The notes beneath the pieces were generated by a model. That model saw nothing but the letters and a program-made list of their open reading frames with translations, had not been told where the DNA came from and ran no database searches. Made by a program: the position numbers and the translations under genes. Below, in pieces: positions 35,401 to 41,849 of a stretch of 64,000 bases of DNA. Origin of the DNA: Muricea muricata (lineage: Eukaryota > Cnidaria > Anthozoa > Malacalcyonacea > Plexauridae). How positions within the stretch are numbered: position 1 is the first letter of the stretch; every line of letters starts with the position of its first letter. Where the stretch lies: NCBI GenBank assembly GCA_963855995.1, contig OY979724.1, positions 6,611,772 through 6,675,771 on the forward strand. The letters are read 5' to 3'.

Positions 35401-38400
35401 TTCTAAATTACACATTTCAAGGTGAAGGTTCTCCCGACCTTTTTCACCACCCGTTTTATGTTGATTATTGATTATGTTTCTAGTCTTTATACTGGCAACA
35501 AAATTCCTAAAAGGATGGAAGTACTAGAAACAGGGAGTGTGGAGGTAGGGGGGTGGTGTTGAAAAAAAGAACTGTAGGTAAATCAATTGGAAATTTCTGA
35601 TAAATTTACATTTGTTATGCAGTAATTAACAGAATGGTTTTAACATATCCTGCGATTTCTGATCAAAATAATTCAGTAGAAACTGACTTGTGTGAACTGG
35701 CAACCCTCTTTTATTTCTGTTTCATTTCCAGTTGAGCAAACCAGGCACACAAATTGCACAACTTGCTTTCTAGTTATGCTCAATTACTTGTATGATTTCA
35801 AATAGATATGATATTTCTTGTCAAGTTTGAGAAATTAATAATTACAAGCCTGATCTTGAGAGCCAATCATCCATGAAAAAAATATTGCAGATGGTTTTTC
35901 CCGCTAAGTGGAGTTTTGCACCTTTATACCTTTAATTAATTTGCTTCACATACTCCGGGCGGAAATCTCAGCTTAGTTAGAAATCTTAAAGCCCAGACAT
36001 AGAACCATAACATAACTATAAACAGAACAAATTTTTAAAAAAATATTCAATGAAGCTAAGGTTTCGTTGCTATACTTGCAACATCCTCACAACAATGAAG
36101 GTATTATAATATGTGCAAAAGCTTTATACAAAGCGAAATACTCGAATAAGCAAATCATAGTGATTTAACAACAACAACGCCAAGGACATATAACATTACA
36201 AGATATAATACAAATATATACAAAGGTTTTGCAAGGTTAATAGTAGGAATAATTATACAAGGTGAAAGGTACAGAAGTTAGATTGAGGGCTTAAGTGAGG
36301 GCTTAAGATTGGAGATAAGTTCATTTATTCTTATGAAATAAAATGGCTCAAAGATTGTCCTGTGCATTTCAAACCATTGCACTATTGTCGTTATGTTGAT
36401 AATGTGAAATTGAAACAGATTATGATTCTAAATAGTTATCTCAAAAAATTTTTTGACAGAATTGTGAGATCGTTTTTTAAAATTTTGAAAAACCGTCATC
36501 CACTTCTGAGCCTAATGAACCCAAAAGGATTGTTCTGGTGTACATTCCGTTCAAATTCGAAATCAAATTAACAAACTAGTTTCTTCGGCATATCTACATA
36601 TCCAAAGTCGTTGTATTTTTCGACTTATACAAAGACTTTCGGCTTTTTTCGCTTTAAAGACCGTATTCTTTTGTCTAAGATCGCGCATTATTTATAAATA
36701 CTATACAAGTGTGAATGCTGTAATGAACTGTGTGTTGGTGAAACCGTTCGCCATTTTCATAAGCGCATTTCTGAACACATGGGTATTTCGGCCTTTACTG
36801 GTAAACCTCCCTCAAAACCTCCTTTCTCTAATATTCGTGATCATCATCATCAGGCTTCTGGCCACCCCATCACTCCTGATGATTTCTCCGTTCTCTCCAC
36901 TTATTCCTCATCCATAATGAAAGAAGTTTACTCATCTCCAAACTTAAGCCCTCACTTAATACCAATCTTACTTCTGTATCTTTAACCTTGTATAATTAAT
37001 CCTACTATTAAGCTTGCATAACCTTTGTATATATCTTGCATTATATCTTGTAATGTTATATGTCCTTAGCATTGTTATATCTAAATCACTATGATTTTTC
37101 TTATTTTAAATCACTAACTGTTTTTTAAAAAAATTGTTCTGTTTATATGTAATTAAATATTTTACAAAGTATCATACTAATATAGTAATATGACATGGCT
37201 TCCTTCTACAGATGTACCTCAGAAAATTTACAGTACAGGTACAATCTCATCTCAAAATTTATACTCTCATCCACAATATGCTATTGCGGCAAGCATCTGA
37301 GAGAGAGATGTACAACCTAGCTCTTTAATGAGACAGAATTACACCTCTCGAACATAACCACTTGACAGCAATACTAATCTTGTGAAAATAAAGGCCTTGA
37401 CAATGACATATTTGCAGAAGCTTTCAAATCAAAGGTCATTCTTGTGGAAACAAGTTCTACTGATTAGAGCAGTCAATACCAGAGCTTCCAAAACAGTCAA
37501 TACTAGTTATGAAGTGTTCAAGCCATGTCATGTGTTCAGATGTGATAATTCTATTTTGCACAAATGTATAGGCTATAAAGATGCCAACAGGAAAAAGTTA
37601 TTTAATTTTTTACCATGATCAGTTTTTATAGTTTTCCCACCCCTATGCATGATTTGGTTCAGAAATTTTGCTTTAAAAATGTTTACTAGCTATCAAGATT
37701 TTAATAATGTACATTCTAAAGTAATATGTGCTTTGTCTTTCCAAACATATTGCTCATTGTCAATGTTATAACCAAGTTGGTAACTATGATCAGATAATAA
37801 GACCTGGATAATGTACTGCTGACTAGTTTATGTAAAATACTGCCCCCCCCCCTCCTTGTGTGAATCAGGTCAATGTTGACAAGTGGGAATTCCCTAAGTG
37901 GGAATCATGTAAATGTTGGAAAGTTTGAACACAGATGGCCCAAAAATCAGTGGCTTTCAACTTAAATGAGTCAATCTTGTAAATAAGTATTCTTTTTACA
38001 GCCGTCAGAAACTTTTCTCATTGTTAATTTTAAAACCTTTTTGTCATGCCATTGCCGAATAATCTTGGTCAACATTCGTGTAGTGTTATTGGCCTAATGT
38101 ATTCCCATAGTTTGCAAATAGATGTACATAAAAAGAGTATTTATTTGAAAGATTGACTTATTTAAGGTAACAGGCAACAAATGCTTTGAGCAGAAGGTTA
38201 CTGGAGGCTGTTCCCAGAGGACTGTATATTCCTACATGTTTATAGCTTTTGCATTATTTTGATTTTCTCATTCACTGCAAAGGCTCCAAATAGGGGAGAA
38301 ATTCACATCACTGGGACTAGGGTATAATTTGATTTGGGTCTACTAATCACCAGCTGCTGGTTGTACGAATGGTGGACACTGCTAACTGCCACAAAAGGGC

Positions 38401-39469
38401 ATAAAAAGCGGTGATACTAAAAATATTGACCTCACAAGAGATATAAAGTGACTTTAACTTGAAAATGATGAACTTTGATATAATGTTTACAAGTTATATA
38501 CTGAAAATATTTAGAAAGTTGCAAAAAAGTCACTGTATATCCGGTGGATTGTGCTGTTCACCTTTCGTACAACCAACCCCAGATAGACCTTGGGTTGGGA
38601 GAAATAGGAGTTTACATAGACTAGAGCATAAATTGACTGGTGTGATGGCAATAGACCATACCCATAATGACGTCATTTAGTAGTTAAGCATGTAAAACTA
38701 TTTAAATATGCCAATATAATTGAATGTTTTAACTAACAAAAAGATTATTTGTGAAATAAATATGTTAAATTATTTGTTTCATTTAATGTCCTGGACAAAT
38801 AAGGACCTAAAAAAATATTAACAATATTGCCATATTTAAATAGCTTTACTTGCTTAATTAACTACTAAATGATGTCATTATGGGTAAGATCTATTGGTTA
38901 ACTGTTAATTAGACCATTTCTTGCCCCCTAAAAGTGTTCTACACATGAGAGCTTACGGCTGAGCAAAATCTACTTGAATGTGCCAGTTAGCTGAGTCAAT
39001 AGCTCACTTATGTGCAAGTGGATTTTACTGAGTTTTATCTCATGCAACTTTTTTGTCTCATCAAACATGCTTGATATGCTTGGAAAGGTTGCATGAGACA
39101 AGGCTAAGATTAAAAATATGTTTTTAGTAGGTTTATACTGCATAATTATAAAGAATCACATGTATGTATATTGCTTCAAAACAAATAATTTCACAAACGA
39201 TTATACTGTGCATCGAGAAGATAATCAAGCCTATTTTTTTGGTTAAAATATTGTTATTCGCCGTCACACATTTTTATACACAAAACCTTACGCCACAAAG
39301 TATCGAAGAAAAATAAACCATCTATAATTTAGTATTATATTTTTCAACTATAGTCACTCACCAAAGCCCCAGCGAATGCATGAACCAAGTTCTTCTGAGT
39401 CAAAACTTGACGTAAAAATTCAGGGACCTCTCCAAAATGTAGCAGCGTTGCTAACGCTCCCAAATTCAT
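17320..39469 (-). CDS. SLC25A17: SLC25A17/PMP34-like peroxisomal carrier (multi-exon gene)
   Basis: Eight exons on the minus strand, in order: 39469-39362, 33846-33786, 24216-24150, 23129-22975, 22322-22197, 21327-21182, 19969-19874 and 17461-17320. All junctions from the first through the seventh agree in phase and have GT-AG sites. The protein shows the three carrier repeats: [12 protein letters not shown] (exon 2), [15 protein letters not shown] (exon 5) and TYPCQVAQ (exon 7), plus [14 protein letters not shown] (exon 4), NPAIQF (exon 6) and [18 protein letters not shown] (last exon). These are hallmarks of the peroxisomal membrane carrier of the SLC25 family, which exchanges CoA, FAD, NAD and related nucleotides. 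One short exon between repeats 3a and 3b (phase before the last exon is 2) was not found. The exact start codon is uncertain. The introns total about 21 kb and are filled with transposons. Confidence 0.9.
17726..18550. mobile_element. Inverted-repeat element with C/G-rich ends and nested palindromes
   Basis: ATGAGTCAAATCCAAGCGTG and its complement bound the element, followed by CCCATCCCCC runs and CCCCGGGGCATTTG-type tandem units on both sides. Inside, a second inverted pair (AACCCTAAATCCAAATTG, 18063-18082, and its complement near 18350) encloses two perfect hairpins at 18150-18240 and 18241-18336. It lies within the last intron of the carrier gene. Confidence 0.75.
18150..18336. repeat. Two back-to-back hairpins
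   Basis: ATAATTTTGTGGAAACACCA pairs with its complement across 16 bases, and TATAAATCATATATA pairs with its complement across about 18 bases; together about 185 bp of almost pure dyad symmetry. The first shares the GTGGTGTTTCCACA end seen at 12940 and 20757. Confidence 0.7.
18725..18836. repeat. Short hairpin MITE
   Basis: TTAGTTAAATACGTCGGGATGTATGTCATACA folds back on TGTATATGACATACATCTC...GGTATTTAACTCTAA, with a GC-rich loop. Confidence 0.55.
18965..19252 (+). pseudogene. Unrecognised ORF remnant with one internal stop
   Basis: A plus-strand frame of 95 codons reads as ordinary protein ([20 protein letters not shown] ... [20 protein letters not shown]) with a single TAA at 19130 and an end at 19250. 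No family is recognised. It lies inside an intron of the minus-strand carrier gene, so it is probably a transposon coding remnant. Confidence 0.3.
19874..19969 (-). CDS. SLC25A17: SLC25A17-like exon 7
   Basis: A 96-bp exon after a long pyrimidine tract and TTTAG. It encodes [20 protein letters not shown] and [12 protein letters not shown], helix 5 with the third signature. The donor GTATGT at the end is in phase 0; an alternative GTAAAC 12 bases earlier would end in phase 1 after VAQ and fits the family's following Ser better. Confidence 0.85.
20745..20820 (-). repeat. Inverted copy of the 12889-12965 repeat unit
   Basis: Contains AGAAACACCACGTAAATTTATTATCGC and GCTTTCGATCCGTAAGCTC in reverse to the 12.9-kb copy. 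It stands directly before the tRNA-like stretch at 20873, so it may be part of the same SINE. Confidence 0.5.
20873..20943 (+). repeat. tRNA-derived SINE head
   Basis: The stretch has a tRNA-like A box (TAGCTCAATTGGTAGAGCG), an anticodon-like loop CTAGAAA and a well-paired T arm around GAGTTCGAATCCCGC. Six of seven acceptor pairs form. The anticodon stem is poor, so it is a SINE promoter rather than a tRNA gene. A second copy lies on the minus strand at 23456-23516. Confidence 0.55.
21182..21327 (-). CDS. SLC25A17: SLC25A17-like exon 6
   Basis: A 146-bp exon after acceptor TTTTGCGTAG, ending at donor GTACGG. It encodes [20 protein letters not shown] and then [17 protein letters not shown], helix 4 of the carrier. 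Confidence 0.9.
21822..21985 (+). repeat. Interspersed repeat with GGAGTACCCAGAGAAAACCC core
   Basis: The core AACCGGAGTACCCAGAGAAA followed by a GCACTAACCTCTTAAGCCAC block is a dispersed repeat motif known in many invertebrate genomes. It occupies part of a carrier-gene intron. Confidence 0.4.
22197..22322 (-). CDS. SLC25A17: SLC25A17-like exon 5
   Basis: A 126-bp exon encoding the second carrier signature, [20 protein letters not shown], then a matrix loop ending YKYSGLL. Phase 1 at both ends; donor GTAGGC. Confidence 0.9.
22975..23129 (-). CDS. SLC25A17: SLC25A17-like exon 4
   Basis: A 155-bp exon from acceptor TATTTTAACAG to donor GTAAGG. It encodes [20 protein letters not shown] followed by [10 protein letters not shown] and DLLFGFFAG, the second helix and the start of the third. 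Confidence 0.9.
23456..23516 (-). repeat. tRNA-derived SINE head, second copy
   Basis: On the minus strand it repeats AGCTCAATTGGTTGAGC, GGTCTAGAAACC and GATGCGAGTTCG of the 20873 copy with a few changes. Confidence 0.5.
23581..23897. mobile_element. MITE with CCCGTACAGACGA termini
   Basis: The ends CCCCGTACAGACGAGCAAGT and its near-complement (CTTGTTCGTCTGTACGGG) bound 317 bp; inner copies of TTTTCCTTGACGAGTTT repeat within each half. It is in the intron between carrier exons 3 and 4. Confidence 0.75.
24150..24216 (-). CDS. SLC25A17: SLC25A17-like exon 3
   Basis: A 67-bp exon after a strong acceptor (TTTTTTCTTCGTTTTAG) ending at GTAAGT. It encodes [19 protein letters not shown] plus EEG, the first matrix loop. 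It joins exon 2 in phase 1 and exon 4 in phase 2 to give [13 protein letters not shown]. Confidence 0.85.
25296..25352 (+). repeat. Degenerate interstitial telomere-like repeats
   Basis: Several units related to TTAGGG (TAGGGTTAGGGTTGG, GGTTAGAGTTAGG, GGGTTAGGGTAGGGG) stand in tandem. TTAGGG is the usual animal telomere repeat. Confidence 0.55.
25628..25760. mobile_element. GTCCACACG-type MITE remnant
   Basis: CTCGTCCACACGTATGCGGAT, CACGTAAACGGCGTTTTCGG and TTTTCGAAAACG match the style of a widespread short MITE with repeated CGTTTTCG motifs. The ends are eroded, so the borders are approximate. Confidence 0.5.
26979..27728. mobile_element. MITE nested in the DIRS leader
   Basis: TGTTGGATCCAGTGCTTCCA at the left and TGGAAGCACTGGTTGGATCA plus ACA at the right are inverted; GGAAATTT-rich sequences follow inside each end. 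No clear target duplication and no intact transposase (the minus ORF at 27184-27381 is unrecognised). Confidence 0.65.
28051..29091 (+). pseudogene. DIRS ORF1, Gag-like protein, one in-frame stop
   Basis: ATG at 28051; a TAG at 28339-28341 interrupts the frame, which then continues without shift to a TAG at 29089. The N-terminal part is acidic and helical ([20 protein letters not shown]). The C-terminal part is Gly/Arg-rich ([20 protein letters not shown]), as in DIRS/Ngaro ORF1 proteins that are thought to bind nucleic acid. Confidence 0.8.
29175..30949 (+). pseudogene. DIRS reverse transcriptase/RNase H, one frameshift
   Basis: Reverse transcriptase begins in the frame of 29175-29660 ([27 protein letters not shown]) and continues in the frame of 29591-30949 ([23 protein letters not shown] with the catalytic YIDD). 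One missing base near 29596 explains the shift. RNase H follows with its acidic residues in [21 protein letters not shown] and NADHLSRN. The end overlaps the recombinase ORF by about 140 bases in another frame, a usual DIRS arrangement. Confidence 0.9.
30811..31920 (+). pseudogene. DIRS tyrosine recombinase, frameshifted before the catalytic Tyr
   Basis: An N-terminal SAM-like domain ([20 protein letters not shown]) and a catalytic domain with Arg in TTGQRCQTL and H-x-x-R in [10 protein letters not shown]. After SKG at about 31825 the intact frame ends at 31851. The rest of the domain ([20 protein letters not shown] with the nucleophile Tyr) is in the next frame, so a 2-base insertion or 1-base loss in the AAAGGGCGG run inactivates it. 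The enzyme would integrate the circular cDNA. Confidence 0.88.
32053..32175 (+). repeat. DIRS internal complementary region
   Basis: CTCATGATAACCCGGATGTG...GGTAGAAT is complementary to the first bases of the left terminus and TAAAAATTAAACGAG... is complementary to the last bases of the right terminus, joined directly. Confidence 0.88.
32268..32376 (+). repeat. DIRS right inverted terminal repeat
   Basis: GCTGATCCGCGGCGGTGCGT... is the inverse of 26898-26968 and ends CGTTTAATTTTTA. The outermost part differs from the left repeat, which is normal for DIRS because the internal complementary region restores the ends. Confidence 0.85.
32511..32823. mobile_element. MITE with CAGGGTGTTCCAAAA ends
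   Basis: CAGGGTGTTCCAAAAAAACC and GGTTTTTTGGGACACCCTG are inverted; TA precedes the left end and TG follows the right end. CAGGGTGT(C/T)CCAAAA-type ends with TA targets are typical of mariner-derived MITEs. Confidence 0.65.
33534..33652. repeat. Minisatellite of self-complementary units
   Basis: About four copies of a roughly 33-bp unit, each containing GGTTATTA-TTTTCCG-TAATAACC, so every unit can fold on itself. It lies 130 bp from carrier exon 2. Confidence 0.8.
33786..33846 (-). CDS. SLC25A17: SLC25A17-like exon 2
   Basis: A 61-bp exon in phase 0 to 1 between an acceptor (AACTTTTCAG) and donor GTGAGT. It encodes the first carrier signature, [20 protein letters not shown]. It is too short to stand out as an ORF; its size was predicted from the neighbouring exon phases before it was found. 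Confidence 0.88.
33895..34250. mobile_element. MITE in carrier intron 1
   Basis: Outer pair TTTAATCATAGTTAATAGA / TCTATTAACTATGGTTTAA and inner pair around ATCGTCACGTG...CAATA / TACGCACGTGACGATGAAGG give arms of about 130 bp. Confidence 0.65.
34310..34958. mobile_element. TA-flanked MITE
   Basis: CAGGTTGTACAAAAAACACC and the inverted end ...ATTTTGGTACACCCTG share GCAAA(C/G)TATTG and TAGCACTAAT internally. TA lies on both sides (34308-34309, 34959-34960), the mariner/Tc1 target. Confidence 0.65.
35085..35285. mobile_element. MITE with AGCAAAGTGCATTCAAATT arm
   Basis: GGTATAAAAAAGGAGC...GAGCACTTTGCTAA is inverted relative to TTAGCAAAGTGC...GCTTCTTTTTTATACACC. A related sequence (GCATTCAAATTATAATAA...CCTTTTTATGCACC) is at about 22045-22100. 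Confidence 0.6.
36010..36335 (-). mobile_element. Penelope-like element 3' end, minus-strand copy
   Basis: In reverse it matches 36925-37160: the last coding bases (CTTAAGCCCTCACTTAA), CCTTGTATAATTA, TGTATATAT and ATGTTATATGTCCTT. It is a 5'-truncated copy facing the plus copy. Confidence 0.7.
36336..37160 (+). pseudogene. Penelope-like element, GIY-YIG endonuclease end
   Basis: Fragments match the C-terminal part of Penelope polyproteins: [25 protein letters not shown], then [20 protein letters not shown] and [14 protein letters not shown], and a tail ending at a TAA at about 37003. The GIY-YIG pattern is altered (ELCVGET where YIG is usual) and stops occur near 36570 and 36693. A UTR follows that is shared with the minus copy. 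Reverse transcriptase itself is missing, so it is 5'-truncated. Confidence 0.7.
37161..38340. other. Intron sequence
   Basis: Within carrier intron 1. I see no gene; a poly-C run at about 37843 is simple sequence. Confidence 0.4.
38345..38585. repeat. Inverted-repeat element
   Basis: CTGGTTGTACGAATGGTGG at 38357 returns inverted as CACCTTTCGTACAACCA near 38558. Confidence 0.45.
38648..38896. mobile_element. MITE with 65-bp arms
   Basis: ATACCCATAATGACGTCATT...ACTATTTAAATATG pairs with CATATTTAAATAG...AATGATGTCATTATGGGTA. The centre is about 105 bp. Confidence 0.65.
39362..39469 (-). CDS. SLC25A17: SLC25A17-like exon 1
   Basis: The frame reads ...[14 protein letters not shown] and ends at donor GTGAGT in phase 0; NLVHAFAGA is the first-helix start of this carrier. 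I chose the ATG at 39467-39469; another is at 39490 and the frame stays open to about 39610. The peptide before NLVHA is longer than in vertebrate PMP34, so translation could also begin through an upstream exon. Confidence 0.75.
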
Positions 39470-39790
39470 CGGTTTTGAAATGATAGTCATGATTAATGTG
39501 ATAAAAATTGGTGCCGATATCGGCCCAGTGAAGAAGGCAACAAAGGAGGGAAATAACTCAATTATGGCGCTGAACAACAGAACCGCGTGATGGCAATCAG
39601 TCCGAAGTTCACTGGTTCGGGGTTATTTGATACGATTTGGCAGTCAACATCATTGTTTGTTCAAACATCTTATAAACAAATTGTGATAAGTATGTCAAAG
39701 TTCAATAACAAGAAGTCAGCATTAAGTACAGGTTCACTATGAATGAATTTAAAATTATTGAATCAGTGTTGCCAGAAGAAATCTCAAAAT

Positions 39791-40293
39791 CAGGGTTGGT
39801 AGGTCCTGCGCATGCTTGGAGCCAAATAGCTATGCAAAAAGAGGCCAAAATCTACCAAAAGAGGCCAAACTACAATTTTTCAAGCGTGGCCAAATAAATG
39901 CTAAAAAGCCCAATTTTATCGCAAACTCATTCCTAATAGTTTTGGGTATTGACACTGTTCAGCTTTTCTTTTACAACCAGTGCGATGTCTAGTGTACTGC
40001 GTAGCACAACTGATTTATCCATGAATACTAAATAATCCTCATATACTAAAAGTCCTTGATCATGAATACTAAATGCCTTTAATATCACAATTAGTATACC
40101 TGCATTATTATGACAATTTTAAAACATATATAATCAAACTAAGATCGAAACATTTTCCAAGCATTACTTTGAAATAGAAAGAGGCCAAAAAGTAGCCAAA
40201 AGGCCAAACTTTTTTTTTGAGGCCAAGCAAGAAAAAAAGAAGCCAAAATCGAGTTATTTGGCCTCTAATAGGCCAAACTACCAACCCTGTTCA
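39791..40293. mobile_element. hAT-like MITE with CAGGGTTGGTAG ends
   Basis: CAGGGTTGGTAG and CTACCAACCCTG are inverted ends, and AGAGGCCAAA/TTTGGCCTCT motifs recur through the element. The CAGGGTTGG start is typical of hAT MITEs, but no 8-bp duplication is seen (CTCAAAAT against TTCATGTC). Confidence 0.6.
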
Positions 40294-40669
40294 TGTCCCT
40301 AAATTTCAAGATCGGAACTCGTCGGAATTTACCGGAGATCGTCTGAAAATGCCGGAACTTATCAACATGTCCGAAAATCCTTCACAGACTATGTTTAAAT
40401 GCGAAATAAATTGCTGAAAGAATTCTTTTTTAAAATTGTATTTAAAAAACAGGAGTGTCATTAGACTATATTTTTATGCGAGCAAATCCATAATCATCGC
40501 TACTATTGCTTTCCGACCAATCCGACATTTTGATTTTTTAAAAACACAGCGAACGGCACAAAAAAGGCGGGAAATTTAATTTAACATAAATTATACAAAT
40601 TGTGTTCTATACTTCTATTATGTACGGAGCCCCTGAAGTGCCACAATATACACAAGTAAACGTTTCCCA

Positions 40670-40870
40670 GGAAAAAAACATAAAGTTTTTTATGAAGAAA
40701 ACCGTACATTTTTTTTCCAAAAAAACGCAAACTTTTTTCTGTAAAAAACACAAACTTTTTTTAGAAAAAAAACACAAACTTTTTTTAGGAAAAAAAACAC
40801 AAACTTTTTTCTGGAAAAAAAACACAAACTTTTTTTCTGAAAAAAACACAAACTTTTTTCAGGAAAAAAA
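40670..40870 (+). repeat. Tandem array of about 21-23 bp units
   Basis: About eight copies of AAAAAACACAAACTTTTTTC-type units. It produces ORFs on both strands (rich in F/K) that are not genes. A further unit reappears at 41061-41078 after a MITE, so the MITE inserted in the array. Confidence 0.85.
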
Positions 40871-40871
40871 A

Positions 40872-41060
40872 TAGACTTGCTACAAGTCGACTCTTAAAGG
40901 CCCTATGATAAAACACACACGAACGCAGTGCGCGAACACACACGAACGCAGCGCGCGAGCTTGAGCGACTGAGCGCAGCGAGGGAGCGAAAGCGAGGGAG
41001 CGCGCAAATAGTCGACTTGTCCAACTTGTACGATAAGAGTCGACTTGTAGCAAGTCTAGA
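40872..41060. mobile_element. Hairpin MITE inserted in the tandem array
   Basis: TAGACTTGCTACAAGTCGAC...TCTTA and TAAGAGTCGACTTGTAGC...AAGTCTA are perfect inverted ends of about 25 bp around a GC-richer core with GAACGCAGCGCGCGAG motifs. The array resumes on both sides. Confidence 0.8.
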
Positions 41061-41131
41061 AAAAAAAACACAAACTTTTTGAATCGTGAGCTCAAGCCTT
41101 GACTGCCATCAGTGCTTGCCGCTCATAGCAA

Positions 41132-41344
41132 CATGGCCGCGGAGACGAGTAGCTCGAGCGAGACAGAAAAGGTAAAACATTGTTTTATAAAACCGTCACA
41201 TTCGAGACCTGATGTGAATGAATTAATCAATGTTAATCAATGCTTTTCTTTCCTTCCTCACCTCAGGTATGTAATTATTTAAAACAACGTTGGCACACTT
41301 GGCCGGATTTAGAAGATGTGACAAATTGTATTCGTGAACAAAAG
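41132..41344 (+). CDS. Candidate host gene, first two exons
   Basis: Exon 1 (41132-41170) is ATG plus 12 codons, MAAETSSSSETEK, ending at GTAAAA. Exon 2 (41268-41344; acceptor CTTCCTCACCTCAG) reads VCNYLKQRWHTWPDLEDVTN then CIREQK, ending at GTAAAT. Both junctions are phase 0. The splice sites, phases and composition support a real gene, but I do not recognise the protein. Later exons are not found: the 11.7-kb foldback element begins 290 bp downstream, so it sits in the next intron or has cut the gene. Confidence 0.5.
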
Positions 41345-41849
41345 GTAAATAATATACAAGATAGCACATAAGTAACAGACATCAGATTCAATAGCCGATT
41401 GCTAGTACTGACATTTTGCGCACTGAAAGGAATTTGTTTGTTTACTTCTATTACTGATATTTTATACTGGATATTTTGTGTAATCAACTAACAGTACCCA
41501 TTTTATGTTTGAATTTTGAATAAAAAATAATATTCACAAAGGAAGGATCATCGTCAGATGATAGTTTATCGCTTTATTTACCTATTTCAGATTTATATCA
41601 TACTACATGCCGGTTATAAACATGCATGTTCAATTCACTTCTGTGAAACTACCACAGGATTCACCACAGGATTCGTTCTTTCTAAAATTAACCAATGCGA
41701 AGTTACCACAGGACTCAGCGTCATTCGTTCATCCCCAAATTAGACGAACGCGAGCTTAGCACAGGATTCAGATCTGGCCACAGCGTGATTAAATATGACG
41801 AACTGAACCATGAGTAAACCAGGCAATGTTTTTTGAAATTAAGGGGCGC

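Larger units (their letters stand above)
39470..41131. promoter_or_regulatory. Shared upstream region of two divergent genes
   Basis: The carrier gene starts leftward at about 39469 and the candidate gene starts rightward at 41132. The gap holds a hAT-like MITE, a tandem array and a hairpin MITE, so promoters of both genes must lie among or be shaped by these repeats. No TATA or initiator element is claimed. Confidence 0.35.

Noticed and set aside
40602-40874. ORFs rich in Phe and Lys on both strands
   Set aside because: Translation of the AAAACACAAACTTTTTT array.
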